A stretch of DNA of 36,856 nucleotides from Ectopseudomonas oleovorans (GTDB taxonomy: Bacteria; Pseudomonadota; Gammaproteobacteria; Pseudomonadales; Pseudomonadaceae): NCBI RefSeq assembly GCF_003052605.1, contig NZ_QASO01000003.1, positions 1-36,856 on the forward strand, in the 5' to 3' direction. Numbering within the stretch: position 1 is the stretch's first letter; each line of letters starts with the position of its first letter. The notes below the pieces were generated by a model, which saw nothing but the letters and a program-made list of their open reading frames with translations, made no database searches and had not been told where the DNA came from. Shown here one piece after another: positions 26,302-35,225 of this stretch. The translations under genes were made by a program, and so were the position numbers.

Positions 26302-26693
26302 TTGACGAAATTGAAGATGTTGGTGGCGCACAGCATATCAGTGATGATGAAGATCACCAGAAACAACACGATGATGCCGACCACCCCCGCACCTGCCGGC
26401 GCCTGATCCAGCTGCTGGTTGAACTGCGCCAGCTCGGCCGGGGTCAGGCTGGCGATACGCGATTCGACCTGATCACGGTCGACGCCCATGGCCACCAGCT
26501 TCTCCTTCACCTGCTCGTCGTCGAGCATGGCCATCAGTTGCTGCTGATCGACCTTGTGCTGCTGCTCGGCGATCACCTCGTGAGTGCCGACCATCGCCGC
26601 ATTCGCGGCAGGAATCTGCACCACCAGCAGCAGGTGAAACAGCGCGGTAATGGCTGCCAGACGGCGCATAACGGGGTTCATGGAAATTGTCAT
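26286..26693 (-). CDS. PA2779-family small membrane protein
   Basis: 135 aa. Start ATG 26693 (MTISMNPVMRRLAAITALFH) has AGGAG nine bases upstream. A signal peptide or first membrane segment (ALFHLLLVVQIPAANAAM) precedes a helical soluble region that includes the LTPAELAQFNQQLDQ motif. A second membrane segment (GVVGIIVLFLVIFIITDMLC) lies near the C-terminus. It is always found paired with the PA2778-like peptidase in pseudomonads, and the short hydrophobic tail makes it a candidate partner or substrate. No biochemical function is known to me. Confidence 0.85.
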   Translation of the reverse strand: MTISMNPVMRRLAAITALFHLLLVVQIPAANAAMVGTHEVIAEQQHKVDQQQLMAMLDDEQVKEKLVAMGVDRDQVESRIASLTPAELAQFNQQLDQAPAGAGVVGIIVLFLVIFIITDMLCATNIFNFVKCINR

Positions 26694-26773
26694 TGTGGTT
26701 ATCTCCTGAGGGACGAGGTAGCCAATAGACAGCCTCCAAATCGCTCGGGTTCACTCCATCAGTCTGCGCGGGT

Positions 26774-28498
26774 TCACATTTCCATCAGAAGCTGGCTGAG
26801 CACCGCACGCAGCTTGCCTGGCTTGACCGGCTTGTTCAGCAGCGGTGCACCCAGCGCCTGCAGCTCGCGACGACAGGCATCGCTGCGATCAGCGCTGATG
26901 ATCAGCGCCGGAATCAGCCTGGAAAATTCGTCACGCAGCTGCTGAATCACCTGGCAACCAAGCACCCCGTGATCGAGGTGAAAATCCGCCAGAATCACTT
27001 CCGGCGCCCTGCCCTGCAGACGCTGCAGCGCCTCGGGAAGATCAACGGCCGTCACCACCTCGCAGCCCCACTGTCGGAGCAGTGCGTCCATGCTGTGAAG
27101 GATGTCCACTTCGTTGTCGATCACCAACAAGCGCCGGCCCGGCAGGGGATTGCCGAGCAGCGGCTGCGCCACGGATTGCACCTGACGCCGTGGAGCCTCC
27201 TGCGCCAGCGGCACACGGATGCTGAAGACCGAACCGCGCCCCGGCAGCGAGCGCACCTGCACCGGGTAGCCCAGCATGCGCGCGATACGCTCGACGATGG
27301 CGAGGCCCAGGCCGACGCCCTTGCGCTCGGCGGCGCGCCCGACCTCCAGTTGGTTGAACTCGAGAAAGATCTTGTCCAACTGATCGGCCGCAATGCCCCG
27401 GCCGCTGTCCCACACCTGCAGCTCGACGAATGCGCCACGGCGCCGTGCACCGAGCAACACGCCGCCCTGCTCGGTGTAACGGCAGGCATTGCTGAGGAAG
27501 TTGCGCAAAATGCGTGTCAGCAGACGGAAATCGGTGTGTACCGCATAACTCGGGACTCGCGCTCGTAGCCGCAAACCACTGGCCGAGGCCACGCTTTCGA
27601 ATTCAGATACCAGCGGCGCGAGTACCTCTTCCAGGCGATAGACATCGAGATCCGGCTTGATCGCCGCCTGATCCAGCTTGGAAATGTCCAGCAGATCCGC
27701 CAGCAGATCTTCGGCACCTTCCAGGGCCAGGTGGCTGCGCTCCACCAGGTTCTGCTCGGCACTCGGCAGTTCACGCTCACGTAGCGTGGAGATCAACAAG
27801 CGCGCCGCGTTAAGTGGCTGCAGCAAGTCATGACTGGCCGCGGCCAGGTACTTGTCCTTGCTGCGGTTGGCCGCCTCGGCGGCGTCGCGCGCCTCGCGCA
27901 GGGCCAGCTCGATGCGTTCGCGCTCCTCGATCTGCCGCTGCAGGTTGCGGTTGGATTCGAGCAACTCGAAGGTGCGCGACGCGACGCGACGCTCCAGTTC
28001 GTCATTGAGTTGTTGCAGGCGCTGCTGCGCCTGCTTGCGCTCGGTGATATCGGCGACGAAGCCTTCGAAGATGCCCTCGCCTTCAGGCTTGAGCAGCAGG
28101 TTCATCAACACGTCGATGGTGCTGCCATCGCGCCTGCGCAGGCGCGTCTCGTAGCCGAGCAGAGTCTGGCCCTGGCTCAGTCGCTGGCGAATCACTTCCA
28201 GCTCGTCGAAGCCGCCAACGAACAGGTGCCGAGCCAGATCGCCCGGCGACCACAGCACCTGCTGCGGGTCGTCATAACCGAGCATGCGCGCCATCGCCGG
28301 ATTGGCCGCCAGTACGCCGTCCTGCAGGCTGGCCTGGATGATGCCGTGTACGGCGTGTTCGAACAGCCATTTATAGCGATTGCGCTCGACTTCCAGCTCT
28401 TCCAGGCGCGCCAGCAGCTCGGGGTAATGACTCTTGCGCGCCGACTGGCTGCCGAGCCCCAGCAGCCCGGCAAGCGCTTCGTCAGAGCGCCTCGCCAT
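26774..28498 (-). CDS. ercS: PAS hybrid sensor histidine kinase (ErcS-type)
   Basis: 574 aa from ATG 28498 (MARRSDEALA), whose ribosome site GAGGTGG lies in the end of ercA. Domain order: PAS (about 40-150), coiled coil (155-215), HisKA with ASHDLLQPLN and phospho-acceptor His223, HATPase (NACRYT, DSGRGI, GVGLGLAIV), and a C-terminal receiver with Asp505 (LADFHLD). No membrane segment is visible, so it is a cytoplasmic sensor. Pseudomonas aeruginosa ErcS/ErcS' kinases of this type regulate ethanol oxidation with the exa and erb genes. The location right after ercA supports that job. The phosphate may pass to a separate response regulator not in the window. Confidence 0.8.
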   Translation of the reverse strand: MARRSDEALAGLLGLGSQSARKSHYPELLARLEELEVERNRYKWLFEHAVHGIIQASLQDGVLAANPAMARMLGYDDPQQVLWSPGDLARHLFVGGFDELEVIRQRLSQGQTLLGYETRLRRRDGSTIDVLMNLLLKPEGEGIFEGFVADITERKQAQQRLQQLNDELERRVASRTFELLESNRNLQRQIEERERIELALREARDAAEAANRSKDKYLAAASHDLLQPLNAARLLISTLRERELPSAEQNLVERSHLALEGAEDLLADLLDISKLDQAAIKPDLDVYRLEEVLAPLVSEFESVASASGLRLRARVPSYAVHTDFRLLTRILRNFLSNACRYTEQGGVLLGARRRGAFVELQVWDSGRGIAADQLDKIFLEFNQLEVGRAAERKGVGLGLAIVERIARMLGYPVQVRSLPGRGSVFSIRVPLAQEAPRRQVQSVAQPLLGNPLPGRRLLVIDNEVDILHSMDALLRQWGCEVVTAVDLPEALQRLQGRAPEVILADFHLDHGVLGCQVIQQLRDEFSRLIPALIISADRSDACRRELQALGAPLLNKPVKPGKLRAVLSQLLMEM

Positions 28499-29645
28499 AG
28501 ACCACCTCGACGTCACGCTGGGTCGATTCACGCGGATTGGTGAGGATGCACGGGTCGTCCATCGCATGACTGGACAGGAACGGAATGTCCGAAGTGCTCA
28601 CGCCGTGCAAGCTGAGCGTCTCGCGGAAACCCATGGCGTGCTTGAAGGCGATCAGGTGCTCGACCAGGCGCTGGCGAATCTGCGCATGGTTGAGCCCACG
28701 GCAGTCGATGCCGAGGGTCTCGGCAATGACCTTGAAACGCTCCGGCGCCGCGCTGTAGTTGAACGCCACCACGTGTTCGACCAGCACGGCATTGCACAGG
28801 CCGTGCGGCAGGTCGAGGAAGCCACCGAGGCTGTGGCTCATGGCGTGCACCGCACCGAGAATCGCGTTGGAGAAGGCCAGGCCGGCCTGCATGCTGCCGA
28901 GCATGATCTTCTCGCGCAGGGCAATGTCGCCCGGGTTAGCGATCATCTGCACCAGGTTGCCGTTTATCAGGCGCATGGCTTCCAGCGCGTGCGGGTCGGT
29001 CAGCGGGCCATGGCCGGTGGAGACGAACGCCTCGATGGCATGCACCATGGCATCGATGCCGGTGCAGGCCGACAGGAACGGATCCATGCTCAGCGTGGTT
29101 TCCGGATCGATCAGCGACACGTCCGGCACCACGGCCTTGCTGACGATGGAGAACTTCATCCGCTCCTGCTGGTTGGAGATGATCACGAACTGCGACACGT
29201 CGGCCGAGGTGCCGGCGGTAGTCGGGATCAGGATCAGTGGCGGGCTGGGCACGCGAATGGTGTCCACGCCTTCGAATTCGAGAATGCTGCGGCCATGGGC
29301 AACGACGATGCCGATGCCCTTTGCGCAGTCCATCGGGCTACCGCCGCCGACCGCGACGATGACGTTGCAACCCTCGCTGCGATACAGCTCGGCGCCCTCC
29401 ATCACCTCTTCCACGCGTGGGTTGGGCGATACCCTGGTGTACAGGCAGTAGGCAATGCCCTGGGCCTGCAGGCTGGCCTCGACATCGCCGGCCCAGCCAG
29501 CGGCAACCACACCGGGATCGGAGACGATCAGCACCTTGCGCGCGCCGAAGGTCTTGGCGTAGTTGCCGACGTTATGCCGGGAGCCGGCGCCAAAGATGAT
29601 CTCGGGGGAAACGAACTTTCGCAGCTGATTCAATTCGTGGCTCAT
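28482..29645 (-). CDS. ercA: Iron-containing alcohol dehydrogenase ErcA
   Basis: 387 aa. Group III Fe-dependent alcohol dehydrogenase. NAD-binding GGGSPMDCAKG at 100-110 and the TAGTS motif near 143-147 are present. The iron ligands can be assigned by comparison with FucO: D198, H202, H267 and H281, all present. In Pseudomonas this protein is mainly known as a regulatory part of ethanol oxidation (ErcA), but the active site here is complete. It ends within the start of the kinase gene (17-nt overlap) and follows pqqH. The order pqqE-pqqH-ercA-ercS matches P. aeruginosa. Confidence 0.88.
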   Translation of the reverse strand: MSHELNQLRKFVSPEIIFGAGSRHNVGNYAKTFGARKVLIVSDPGVVAAGWAGDVEASLQAQGIAYCLYTRVSPNPRVEEVMEGAELYRSEGCNVIVAVGGGSPMDCAKGIGIVVAHGRSILEFEGVDTIRVPSPPLILIPTTAGTSADVSQFVIISNQQERMKFSIVSKAVVPDVSLIDPETTLSMDPFLSACTGIDAMVHAIEAFVSTGHGPLTDPHALEAMRLINGNLVQMIANPGDIALREKIMLGSMQAGLAFSNAILGAVHAMSHSLGGFLDLPHGLCNAVLVEHVVAFNYSAAPERFKVIAETLGIDCRGLNHAQIRQRLVEHLIAFKHAMGFRETLSLHGVSTSDIPFLSSHAMDDPCILTNPRESTQRDVEVVYGEAL

Positions 29646-29690
29646 ACAACGGCCTGAAATTTCTTGTTATGGAATGGCGATCAGCCTACT

Positions 29691-29713
29691 GCATTGCCCG
29701 GTTTATGCAATGC
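29691..29713. repeat. Inverted repeat between pqqH and ercA
   Basis: GCATTGC (29691-29697) and GCAATGC (29707-29713) flank a 9-nt spacer. It lies between the pqqH stop (29723) and the ercA start (29645), upstream of ercA. It may be a regulator site or a small mRNA hairpin. Confidence 0.4.
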
Positions 29714-29722
29714 GACCTGCGC

Positions 29723-31666
29723 TTAGCCCAGACGTAGATAGAAGGCATGCTCGGCGCGCAGAGCCTCGGCCAGGTTCGCGGCCTGACGGAAACCGTGGCG
29801 TTCTTCTGCGAACAGGTGATATTCAACCGGGAAACCGCGCTGACGCAGCGCCTCGACCATGCTTTCGGTCTGGCTTGGCACCACCACGGCATCCAGCGCG
29901 CCCTGGAAAAAAATCACCGGTACCTTGATCCGCTCGGCCTGCAACAAGGGCGTGCGCTCTCGGTAGCGCTCGGCATCCTGCTCGGGGTCGCCGATCAGCC
30001 AGTCGAGATAATCCGCCTCGAACTTGTGGGTGACCCGGCGCAGCGCCAGCGGGTCGCTGACGCCGTAGAGACTGGCACCACCGCGTAGCTGCGGCAGCTC
30101 GACCAGTGCACGTAGCGCGCTGAAGCCGCCAGCGCTGCCACCGCGTACGAATACACGCTGCGGGTCGATACTGTCATTGCTGGCGAGCGAGTCGATGGCA
30201 GCGCGAATATCTTCCACTTCCAGCTCGCCCCACTGCCCTGCCAGACACAACCGATAGGCACGCCCATAACCGCTACTGCCGCGATAGTTGAGATCGAGTA
30301 CGGCGTAGCCGCGTAGCGTCCAGAAAGCGATACGCGGGTCGAACACCGGGTAGCTGGCGGAAGTCGGGCCGCCGTGGAGGAAAATCACCAGCGGCGGCCG
30401 CCCGGCAGCAGGCCGAGGTGCGTAGAAGAATCCATGGCAGCGCTCGTCCTCGCCCAGCGCGCAGCTGAATAGCTGTGGCCGGGCCAACTGCGCTTCGCCC
30501 AGGGGTTGCTCGCCACCAGCCAGTATCCGTACCGCGCCGTCGGCCCTGCCGATCGCCAGCACCGCCGGCAGGCGATCTGGTGCGGCGGCGATACAGTAGA
30601 AATGTTCGGTATCGGCGGTAAGGGAACGGAAACGCGTAAAACCTTCGGCCAGCCGCGACTCGTAGGATGTCGCGGGGACGCCTGGGCCGTGCGCGCCGAT
30701 GTTATTGCTGTATGAACTCTTGGTGCGCACGGCGCACCCTACTAGAACACCCACCCCCTGCTCGAAACGGGTCAGCAGAAGCTCACCATTTTCCAGCGGC
30801 AGGTAAGTGCGGCTCCCCAGCTGCCAGGGCGCCGGCGCGTGATCGAAGGGTGCGACTTGCAACTCGATGTCGTGATCGACACACCCGGGTTGCCAGCAGC
30901 CCGCCTTGTCGCTCAACACCCACAACCGGTTCTGCGCATCGAAGCCTGGCTGCTGCAAAGATCGATCACCCGCCTGCCCGGCCAGCACCCGGGTAGGCTG
31001 GCCCGACTCACGCTGGCACAGGCGCGTGGCGACCCAGGGTTGGTGCGGGCGATCCCACTCGATCCAGGCCAGGCGTTGGCCCGCGGAGTCGGCCACGGGC
31101 GCTGCGTAGAAATCGGCGCCCTCGACCAGCACTTCGCGCTGGCCCTCGAGACCGATGCGCACCAGGCGATGCAGCACCGCGCCGGCCTCGTGGCACTCCT
31201 CCACCGCCAGCAGCGCCTGCCAGGCCGGTACGAAAGACAAGTCGCCATAACGGCAGAGGGAGCGAGCAGTCAGCGCCTGTGGCTCAAGGCCCGTAGGAGC
31301 AGCTTTAACCGCGAAGCCCTTTGGCTCACCGCGGTTCGCGGCTAAAGCCGCTCCTACAGAAATACCTGCAATTGCCAGATGGTAGATCTGCTGATCGCTC
31401 TCATTAATGAAGGCCACCCCCAGCTCCGTGGCGCAGCAGGCGCCACCGCCGTACTCGTAGACCCGGCTGCGCACGGAAAACCCTGACGGCGTCAGCTCGC
31501 ACACAACGCCGTCGCGACAGAAGAACAGCCCGCACCGCGCCAGCCCGGGATCGAACGCCACCCACAGCACGCCGCTGTGTGCAGCGTGCAGCTCGGCGAA
31601 ATCGGCACTGGCGGCCGCGGCCTGTTCGGCGCTCCAGATCGAGTCGGGGTCGGTCAGGCCTTGCAT
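29723..31666 (-). CDS. pqqH: PqqH, prolyl oligopeptidase-family peptidase, with REP insertions
   Basis: 647 aa. S9 prolyl oligopeptidase fold: an N-terminal beta-propeller and a C-terminal alpha/beta-hydrolase domain. The nucleophile motif is [16 protein letters not shown], the acid is in [13 protein letters not shown] and the His in EERHGFRQ, so the Ser-Asp-His triad is complete. PqqH is thought to help remove or recycle the processed PqqA peptide. It starts 13 nt inside the end of pqqE. In the propeller, two stretches, [20 protein letters not shown] and [20 protein letters not shown] (with SYES after), are encoded by REP-type palindromes. They seem to be in-frame insertions that lengthen the protein. 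Confidence 0.88.
   Translation of the reverse strand: MQGLTDPDSIWSAEQAAAASADFAELHAAHSGVLWVAFDPGLARCGLFFCRDGVVCELTPSGFSVRSRVYEYGGGACCATELGVAFINESDQQIYHLAIAGISVGAALAANRGEPKGFAVKAAPTGLEPQALTARSLCRYGDLSFVPAWQALLAVEECHEAGAVLHRLVRIGLEGQREVLVEGADFYAAPVADSAGQRLAWIEWDRPHQPWVATRLCQRESGQPTRVLAGQAGDRSLQQPGFDAQNRLWVLSDKAGCWQPGCVDHDIELQVAPFDHAPAPWQLGSRTYLPLENGELLLTRFEQGVGVLVGCAVRTKSSYSNNIGAHGPGVPATSYESRLAEGFTRFRSLTADTEHFYCIAAAPDRLPAVLAIGRADGAVRILAGGEQPLGEAQLARPQLFSCALGEDERCHGFFYAPRPAAGRPPLVIFLHGGPTSASYPVFDPRIAFWTLRGYAVLDLNYRGSSGYGRAYRLCLAGQWGELEVEDIRAAIDSLASNDSIDPQRVFVRGGSAGGFSALRALVELPQLRGGASLYGVSDPLALRRVTHKFEADYLDWLIGDPEQDAERYRERTPLLQAERIKVPVIFFQGALDAVVVPSQTESMVEALRQRGFPVEYHLFAEERHGFRQAANLAEALRAEHAFYLRLG
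30661..30742. repeat. REP-type palindrome pair inside pqqH (family A)
   Basis: GTAGGGTGCGCCGTGCGCAC (minus strand, ending near 30742) and a diverged partner, TAGGATGTCGCGGGGACG (near 30663), form an inverted pair. The same GGGTGCGCCGTGCGCACC unit occurs in the pqqB-C and pqqC-D gaps. Here it lies in frame in a coding sequence. Confidence 0.7.
31293..31357. repeat. REP-type palindrome pair inside pqqH (family B)
   Basis: Arms of 23 nt, starting GTAGGAGCAGCTTTAACCGC (31293) and ending GGCTAAAGCCGCTCCTAC (31357), are inverted with two mismatches. TAGGAGCGGCTTTAGCCGCG is a very common Pseudomonas REP unit. It is translated as part of the PqqH propeller. Confidence 0.8.
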
Positions 31667-32808
31667 ATGATTCGCGAGGCCTTCTCGTTGCGGTACTGCA
31701 GGGCATCCAGCCCCATCGGCGCTTCATCGGCCTGCTGGCGTGCCGCGAGAATCACGCCATGGTGAGCCGACTTGCTGCACACCGGGTCGGCGTTGCTGGC
31801 ATCGCCGGTGAGCATAAAGGCCTGGCAGCGGCAGCCGCCGAAATCCTTGTGCTTCTCATCACACGACCGGCAAGGTTCGGGCATCCAGTCATCGCCGCGA
31901 AAGCGGTTGAAGCCGAACGACTCGCGCCAGATGTGTTTGAGACTGTGCTCGCGCACATTGGGGAACTGCACCGACAACTGCCGCGCGCTGTGGCAAGGCA
32001 GCGCCGTGCCGTCCGGGGTGATATCGAGGAACAGGTTGCCCCAACCGTTCATACAGGCCTTGGGGCGCTCCTCGTAGTAGTCAGGAGTGACGAAGATCAG
32101 CTTGCACGGGTGGTTCTCGGCCGCCAGTTTGTCGCGCCACTGATTGGTGATGCGCTCGGCGCGCTCCAGTTGCGCGCGGGTCGGTAGCAGCCCGGCCCGG
32201 TTCAACTCGGCCCAGCCGTAGAACTGGCAGGTGGCGAGTTCGACGAAATCCGCCTCCAGCTCCAGGCACAGCTCGATGATGCGCTCGATGTTGTCGATGT
32301 TGTGCCGATGGGTGACAAAGTTGAGCACCATCGGATAACCGTGCGCCTTGACTGCGCGGGCCATGGCCAGCTTCTGCGCGAAGGCCTTCTTCGAGCCGGC
32401 CAGCAGGTTGTTCACTTCCTCGTCGGCGGCCTGAAAGCTGATCTGGATATGATCCAGCCCGGCATCGGCAAACTCGGCGATACGTGCTTCGGTCAAGCCG
32501 ATGCCGGAGGTGATCAGATTGGTGTAGTAACCCAAGCCGCGCGCCGCTGCGATCAGCTCGGCGAGATCCTGGCGCACCAGTGGTTCGCCACCGGAGAAGC
32601 CCAACTGCGCCGCCCCCAGTTCACGCGCCTGGCGGAAGACTTCGATCCATTCGGCGGTGCTGAGCTCCGCACCCTGCTGGGAGAAATCCAGCGGGTTGGA
32701 GCAGTACGGGCACTGCAACGGGCAGCGATAGGTCAGCTCCGCCAGCAACCAAAGGGGTGGGCCAACCTGTACACCCGGCTTAGCGAAGCTCGATCCAGAA
32801 CTGAGCAT
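31654..32808 (-). CDS. pqqE: PqqE, radical SAM PqqA cross-linking enzyme
   Basis: 384 aa from ATG 32808 ([14 protein letters not shown]), with GGAGGTGG upstream; longer frames are not supported. It is a radical SAM enzyme that joins Glu and Tyr side chains of PqqA. The SAM cluster motif [11 protein letters not shown] gives C29, C33 and C36. SPASM-type auxiliary clusters use Cys in [28 protein letters not shown]. It works with PqqD, whose gene overlaps pqqE by 29 nt, supporting coupled production of the two interacting proteins. The product goes on to PqqB/PqqC chemistry. Confidence 0.96.
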   Translation of the reverse strand: MLSSGSSFAKPGVQVGPPLWLLAELTYRCPLQCPYCSNPLDFSQQGAELSTAEWIEVFRQARELGAAQLGFSGGEPLVRQDLAELIAAARGLGYYTNLITSGIGLTEARIAEFADAGLDHIQISFQAADEEVNNLLAGSKKAFAQKLAMARAVKAHGYPMVLNFVTHRHNIDNIERIIELCLELEADFVELATCQFYGWAELNRAGLLPTRAQLERAERITNQWRDKLAAENHPCKLIFVTPDYYEERPKACMNGWGNLFLDITPDGTALPCHSARQLSVQFPNVREHSLKHIWRESFGFNRFRGDDWMPEPCRSCDEKHKDFGGCRCQAFMLTGDASNADPVCSKSAHHGVILAARQQADEAPMGLDALQYRNEKASRIICKA

Positions 32809-33061
32809 GGGCCACCTCCATGAAGGCAAGAATGTCTTCGTCGATACTCGGCACATCAGGGAAGCGCTGCTGCAGGTTGCCGATGATCTCGGCCACCGAA
32901 CGCTTGCCGTCGACCTGCTGGAGAATCTCGCTGGCACTGTCGTTGAGCTTGATCATCCCCTCCGGGTAGAGCAGCACGTGGCAACCCTGGGCAGGCTCGA
33001 ACTGCAAGCGAAAGCCACGGCGGATGGCGGGCACGCTAGGTGGCAGGATGGCAGTAGTCAT
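32780..33061 (-). CDS. pqqD: PqqD, PqqA peptide chaperone
   Basis: 93 aa. It is a winged-helix RRE protein that binds the PqqA peptide and presents it to PqqE. Sequence features are [40 protein letters not shown] and a helical C-terminus ([17 protein letters not shown]). GAGGAG lies 8 nt before ATG 33061, next to a REP palindrome in the pqqC-pqqD gap. The stop lies 29 nt inside pqqE. Confidence 0.95.
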   Translation of the reverse strand: MTTAILPPSVPAIRRGFRLQFEPAQGCHVLLYPEGMIKLNDSASEILQQVDGKRSVAEIIGNLQQRFPDVPSIDEDILAFMEVAHAQFWIELR

Positions 33062-33078
33062 TGTTCAGACTCCTCACT

Positions 33079-33133
33079 GGTGCGCGCGGCGCACCCTACA
33101 AAGGACTCGGCCGCAGGGTGCGCCGTGCGCACC
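33079..33133. repeat. REP inverted pair filling the pqqC-pqqD gap
   Basis: GGTGCGCGCGGCGCACCCTA (33079-33098) and the inverted AGGGTGCGCCGTGCGCACC (33115-33133) occupy most of the 85-nt gap between the pqqC stop (33147) and the pqqD start (33061). It likely forms a strong mRNA hairpin that protects or separates segments of the operon transcript. Confidence 0.85.
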
Positions 33134-33146
33134 GCTTGCTTGAGGC

Positions 33147-33899
33147 TCATAGCGCTATGCCCCGATGCCAGACGCGCTGGTCAGTCACCGTGTGATACGG
33201 CGGGCGTTGCAGCTCGTAGGCCATGCTCATGGCATCGAGCATGCTCCACAGCACATCGAGCTTGAATTGCAGGATCTGCAGCATGCGCTCCTGCGCTTCA
33301 CGGGTGCGGTAATGCTCGAGGGTGATGCGCAGGCCATGCTCGACATCACGGCGCGCTTCTTTCAAACGCTTGCGAAAATAGTCGTAGCCACTGACGTCGA
33401 TCCACGGGTAGTGCTGCGGCCAGGCATCCAGGCGCGACTGGTGGATCTGTGGGGCGAACAGCTCGGTCAGCGAACTGCTGGCCGCTTCCTGCCAGTTGGC
33501 GCGACGAGCGAAGTTGACGTAGGCATCGACGGCGAAGCGCACGCCAGGCAGCACCAGCTCCTGCGACAGCACCTGATCACGGTCGAGACCGACCGACTCG
33601 GCCAGGCGCAGCCAGGCCTCGATACCGCCCTCCTCACCTGGCGCACCATCATGGTCGAGGATGCGCTGAATCCACTCGCGCCGGGTTTCGCGATCCGGGC
33701 AGTTGGCGAGGATCGCCGCATCCTTCAGCGGGATATTGACCTGGTAGTAGAAGCGGTTGGCCACCCAGCCCTGGATCTGCTCACGGGTGGCGCGCCCTTC
33801 GTACATGGCGCGATGGAACGGGTGATGGATGTGATACAGCGCGCCCTTGGCGCGCAGCGCCTGCTCGAACTCGGCAGGGGTCATGGCAGGTTGGCTCAT
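33147..33899 (-). CDS. pqqC: PqqC, PQQ synthase
   Basis: 250 aa, the standard length. It catalyses the last cyclisation and eight-electron oxidation to PQQ in the cytoplasm. Start ATG 33899 ([20 protein letters not shown]) has GGAG six bases upstream; the longer frame to 33983 reads REP sequence. Motifs seen are [11 protein letters not shown], the [20 protein letters not shown] core, [17 protein letters not shown] and LWSMLDAMS. The heme-oxygenase-like fold is intact. REP elements flank it on both sides. Confidence 0.97.
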   Translation of the reverse strand: MSQPAMTPAEFEQALRAKGALYHIHHPFHRAMYEGRATREQIQGWVANRFYYQVNIPLKDAAILANCPDRETRREWIQRILDHDGAPGEEGGIEAWLRLAESVGLDRDQVLSQELVLPGVRFAVDAYVNFARRANWQEAASSSLTELFAPQIHQSRLDAWPQHYPWIDVSGYDYFRKRLKEARRDVEHGLRITLEHYRTREAQERMLQILQFKLDVLWSMLDAMSMAYELQRPPYHTVTDQRVWHRGIAL

Positions 33900-33922
33900 C
33901 AGTATCTCCGATACGCGTTGCC

Positions 33923-33990
33923 GTAGGGTGCGCCGTGCGCACCAGCATTCTTCAAGGTACGCATGGCCTGAGCGGCCCCGCACACCCTAC
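33923..33990. repeat. REP inverted pair in the pqqB-pqqC gap
   Basis: GTAGGGTGCGCCGTGCGCAC begins at 33923, and an inverted partner CGCACACCCTAC ends at 33990. The pair fills the gap between pqqB and pqqC. The pqqB stop codon TAG (33989-33987) is itself part of the element. Confidence 0.8.
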
Positions 33991-34901
33991 AAAACGATGC
34001 TCATGCCATCGAACGCGACCTCGATGCCGTGGGCGTCCAGTTCGGTGCGCTCGGGCGAGTCCAGGTCGAGAATCGGGTTGGTGTTGTTGATATGGATAAG
34101 GATCTTGCGCGCGGACGGCAGGCCGTTTAGCACCTCGATCATGCCGCCAGGGCCGCTCTGGCACAGGTGGCCCATCTCACTGCCGAGCTTGTCGCCCACC
34201 TCACACACGCGCATCTCATCGTCACGCCACAGCGTGCCATCGACCAGCAGGCAGTCCGCGCGGCGCATCCAGCCCAGCAGGTGCTCGTCTACCTGGCCCA
34301 GGCCCGGCGCATAGAAAAGGCTGCGGCCGCTGCGACAGTCTTCGATGAACAGGCCGATGTTGTCCCCCGGGTGCGGGTTGCCGCGATGCGGCGAATACGG
34401 CGGCGCGCTGCTGCGCAGGGCGATGGCGGTGATGCTCAGTGCCGGACAGGCGGGAATGCTGAAAGGTTCGGTATTCAGCTCGATCAACCGATGCTGCAGG
34501 CCACCGTTCCAGTGGCTGAGCATGTTGAACAGCGGAAAGCCGGTAGTCAGATCCTGATGCACCATCTCGGTACACCAGACCTGATGCGGGCAGCCTTCGC
34601 GCAAGGTCAGCAGACCGGTGCAATGGTCGATCTGGCTATCGAGCAGGACGATGCCGGCGATGGCCGTGTCACGCAGCTTGCGCGCTGGTTGCAGCGCCGG
34701 AAAGGCCTCGATCTGCGCACGGATGTCCGGCGAGGCGTTACACAGGATCCACTGCTCACCGTCATCGGAGATAGCGATGGACGATTGCGTGCGCGGCTGC
34801 CCCCGCAGGGTACCGGCACGCACGCCGCGGCAATTGCGGCAGTTACAGTTCCACTGGGGAAAGCCGCCGCCAGCGGCGGAACCGAGAATCTGGATATGCA
34901 T
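33987..34901 (-). CDS. pqqB: PqqB, PQQ biosynthesis hydroxylase
   Basis: 304 aa from ATG 34901 ([20 protein letters not shown]), the usual PqqB start; a GTG at 34910 in the same frame is less likely. Metallo-beta-lactamase fold that hydroxylates the tyrosine part of the cross-linked PqqA-derived dipeptide. The Cys-rich NCNCRNCRG motif (18-26) binds a structural zinc, and the metal ligands are in [11 protein letters not shown] and later acidic/His residues. It follows pqqA after a hairpin that probably lowers its mRNA relative to pqqA. The stop codon lies in a REP element. Confidence 0.96.
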   Translation of the reverse strand: MHIQILGSAAGGGFPQWNCNCRNCRGVRAGTLRGQPRTQSSIAISDDGEQWILCNASPDIRAQIEAFPALQPARKLRDTAIAGIVLLDSQIDHCTGLLTLREGCPHQVWCTEMVHQDLTTGFPLFNMLSHWNGGLQHRLIELNTEPFSIPACPALSITAIALRSSAPPYSPHRGNPHPGDNIGLFIEDCRSGRSLFYAPGLGQVDEHLLGWMRRADCLLVDGTLWRDDEMRVCEVGDKLGSEMGHLCQSGPGGMIEVLNGLPSARKILIHINNTNPILDLDSPERTELDAHGIEVAFDGMSIVL

Positions 34902-34920
34902 GGAAGTCACCAGCGGGGAT

Positions 34921-34939
34921 GCCCCGGACTAGCCGGGGC
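34921..34939 (-). terminator. Hairpin between pqqA and pqqB
   Basis: GCCCCGG (34921-34927) pairs with CCGGGGC (34933-34939) around a 5-nt loop, directly after the pqqA stop. No T-run follows on the minus strand. It probably stabilises the pqqA transcript or partly stops transcription, so that much PqqA substrate peptide is made compared with enzymes. Confidence 0.65.
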
Positions 34940-34948
34940 CAGGAGCAA

Positions 34949-35020
34949 TCAGCGGTTGGCGAAATACATGGTCACTTCGAAGCCAATGCGCAGATCGGTG
35001 TAGGCGGGTTTAGTCCACAT
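34949..35020 (-). CDS. pqqA: PqqA, PQQ precursor peptide
   Basis: 23 aa, too short for most gene callers. The minus strand from ATG 35020 reads [20 protein letters not shown], then ANR and TGA. The conserved Glu15 and Tyr19 (E-V-T-M-Y) are the residues joined by PqqE and supply the whole PQQ carbon skeleton. AAGAGGA lies 7 nt before the ATG. It is the first gene of the operon pqqABCDE-pqqH-ercA-ercS. Confidence 0.97.
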
Positions 35021-35088
35021 GGTGCGGTCCTCTTGTTATGAAGCCGGGGCATTCCGGCAACCCCATTAAGCCCCCGCCAGGCAAGAGG

Positions 35089-35104
35089 CCAAATGGTACT
35101 TTGG
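35089..35104. promoter_or_regulatory. CCAAA-N6-TTTGG inverted repeat upstream of pqqA
   Basis: The palindrome CCAAATGGTACTTTGG lies about 70 nt upstream of the pqqA start, within the only promoter-sized gap of the operon. It is a candidate operator for a regulator of PQQ/alcohol oxidation (for example ErbR/AgmR type). The regulator is inferred, not shown. Confidence 0.4.
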
Positions 35105-35200
35105 GATGAATCGGCACTGGCATTGGTAGGTGACGCTATCAGTAGGCATGGCTCACGCCTGGAAGGTTCCAGTCATCGCCTGGCCTGAAACATGCGCGAA

Positions 35201-35225
35201 TAAAAAACGCGGCCGAAGCCGCGTC
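35201..35225 (-). terminator. Strong terminator for exaC direction
   Basis: ACGCGGC (35207-35213) and GCCGCGT (35218-35224) pair with a TTCG tetraloop on the minus strand, followed by TTTTTT. It ends transcripts coming from exaC and isolates pqqA. Confidence 0.88.
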
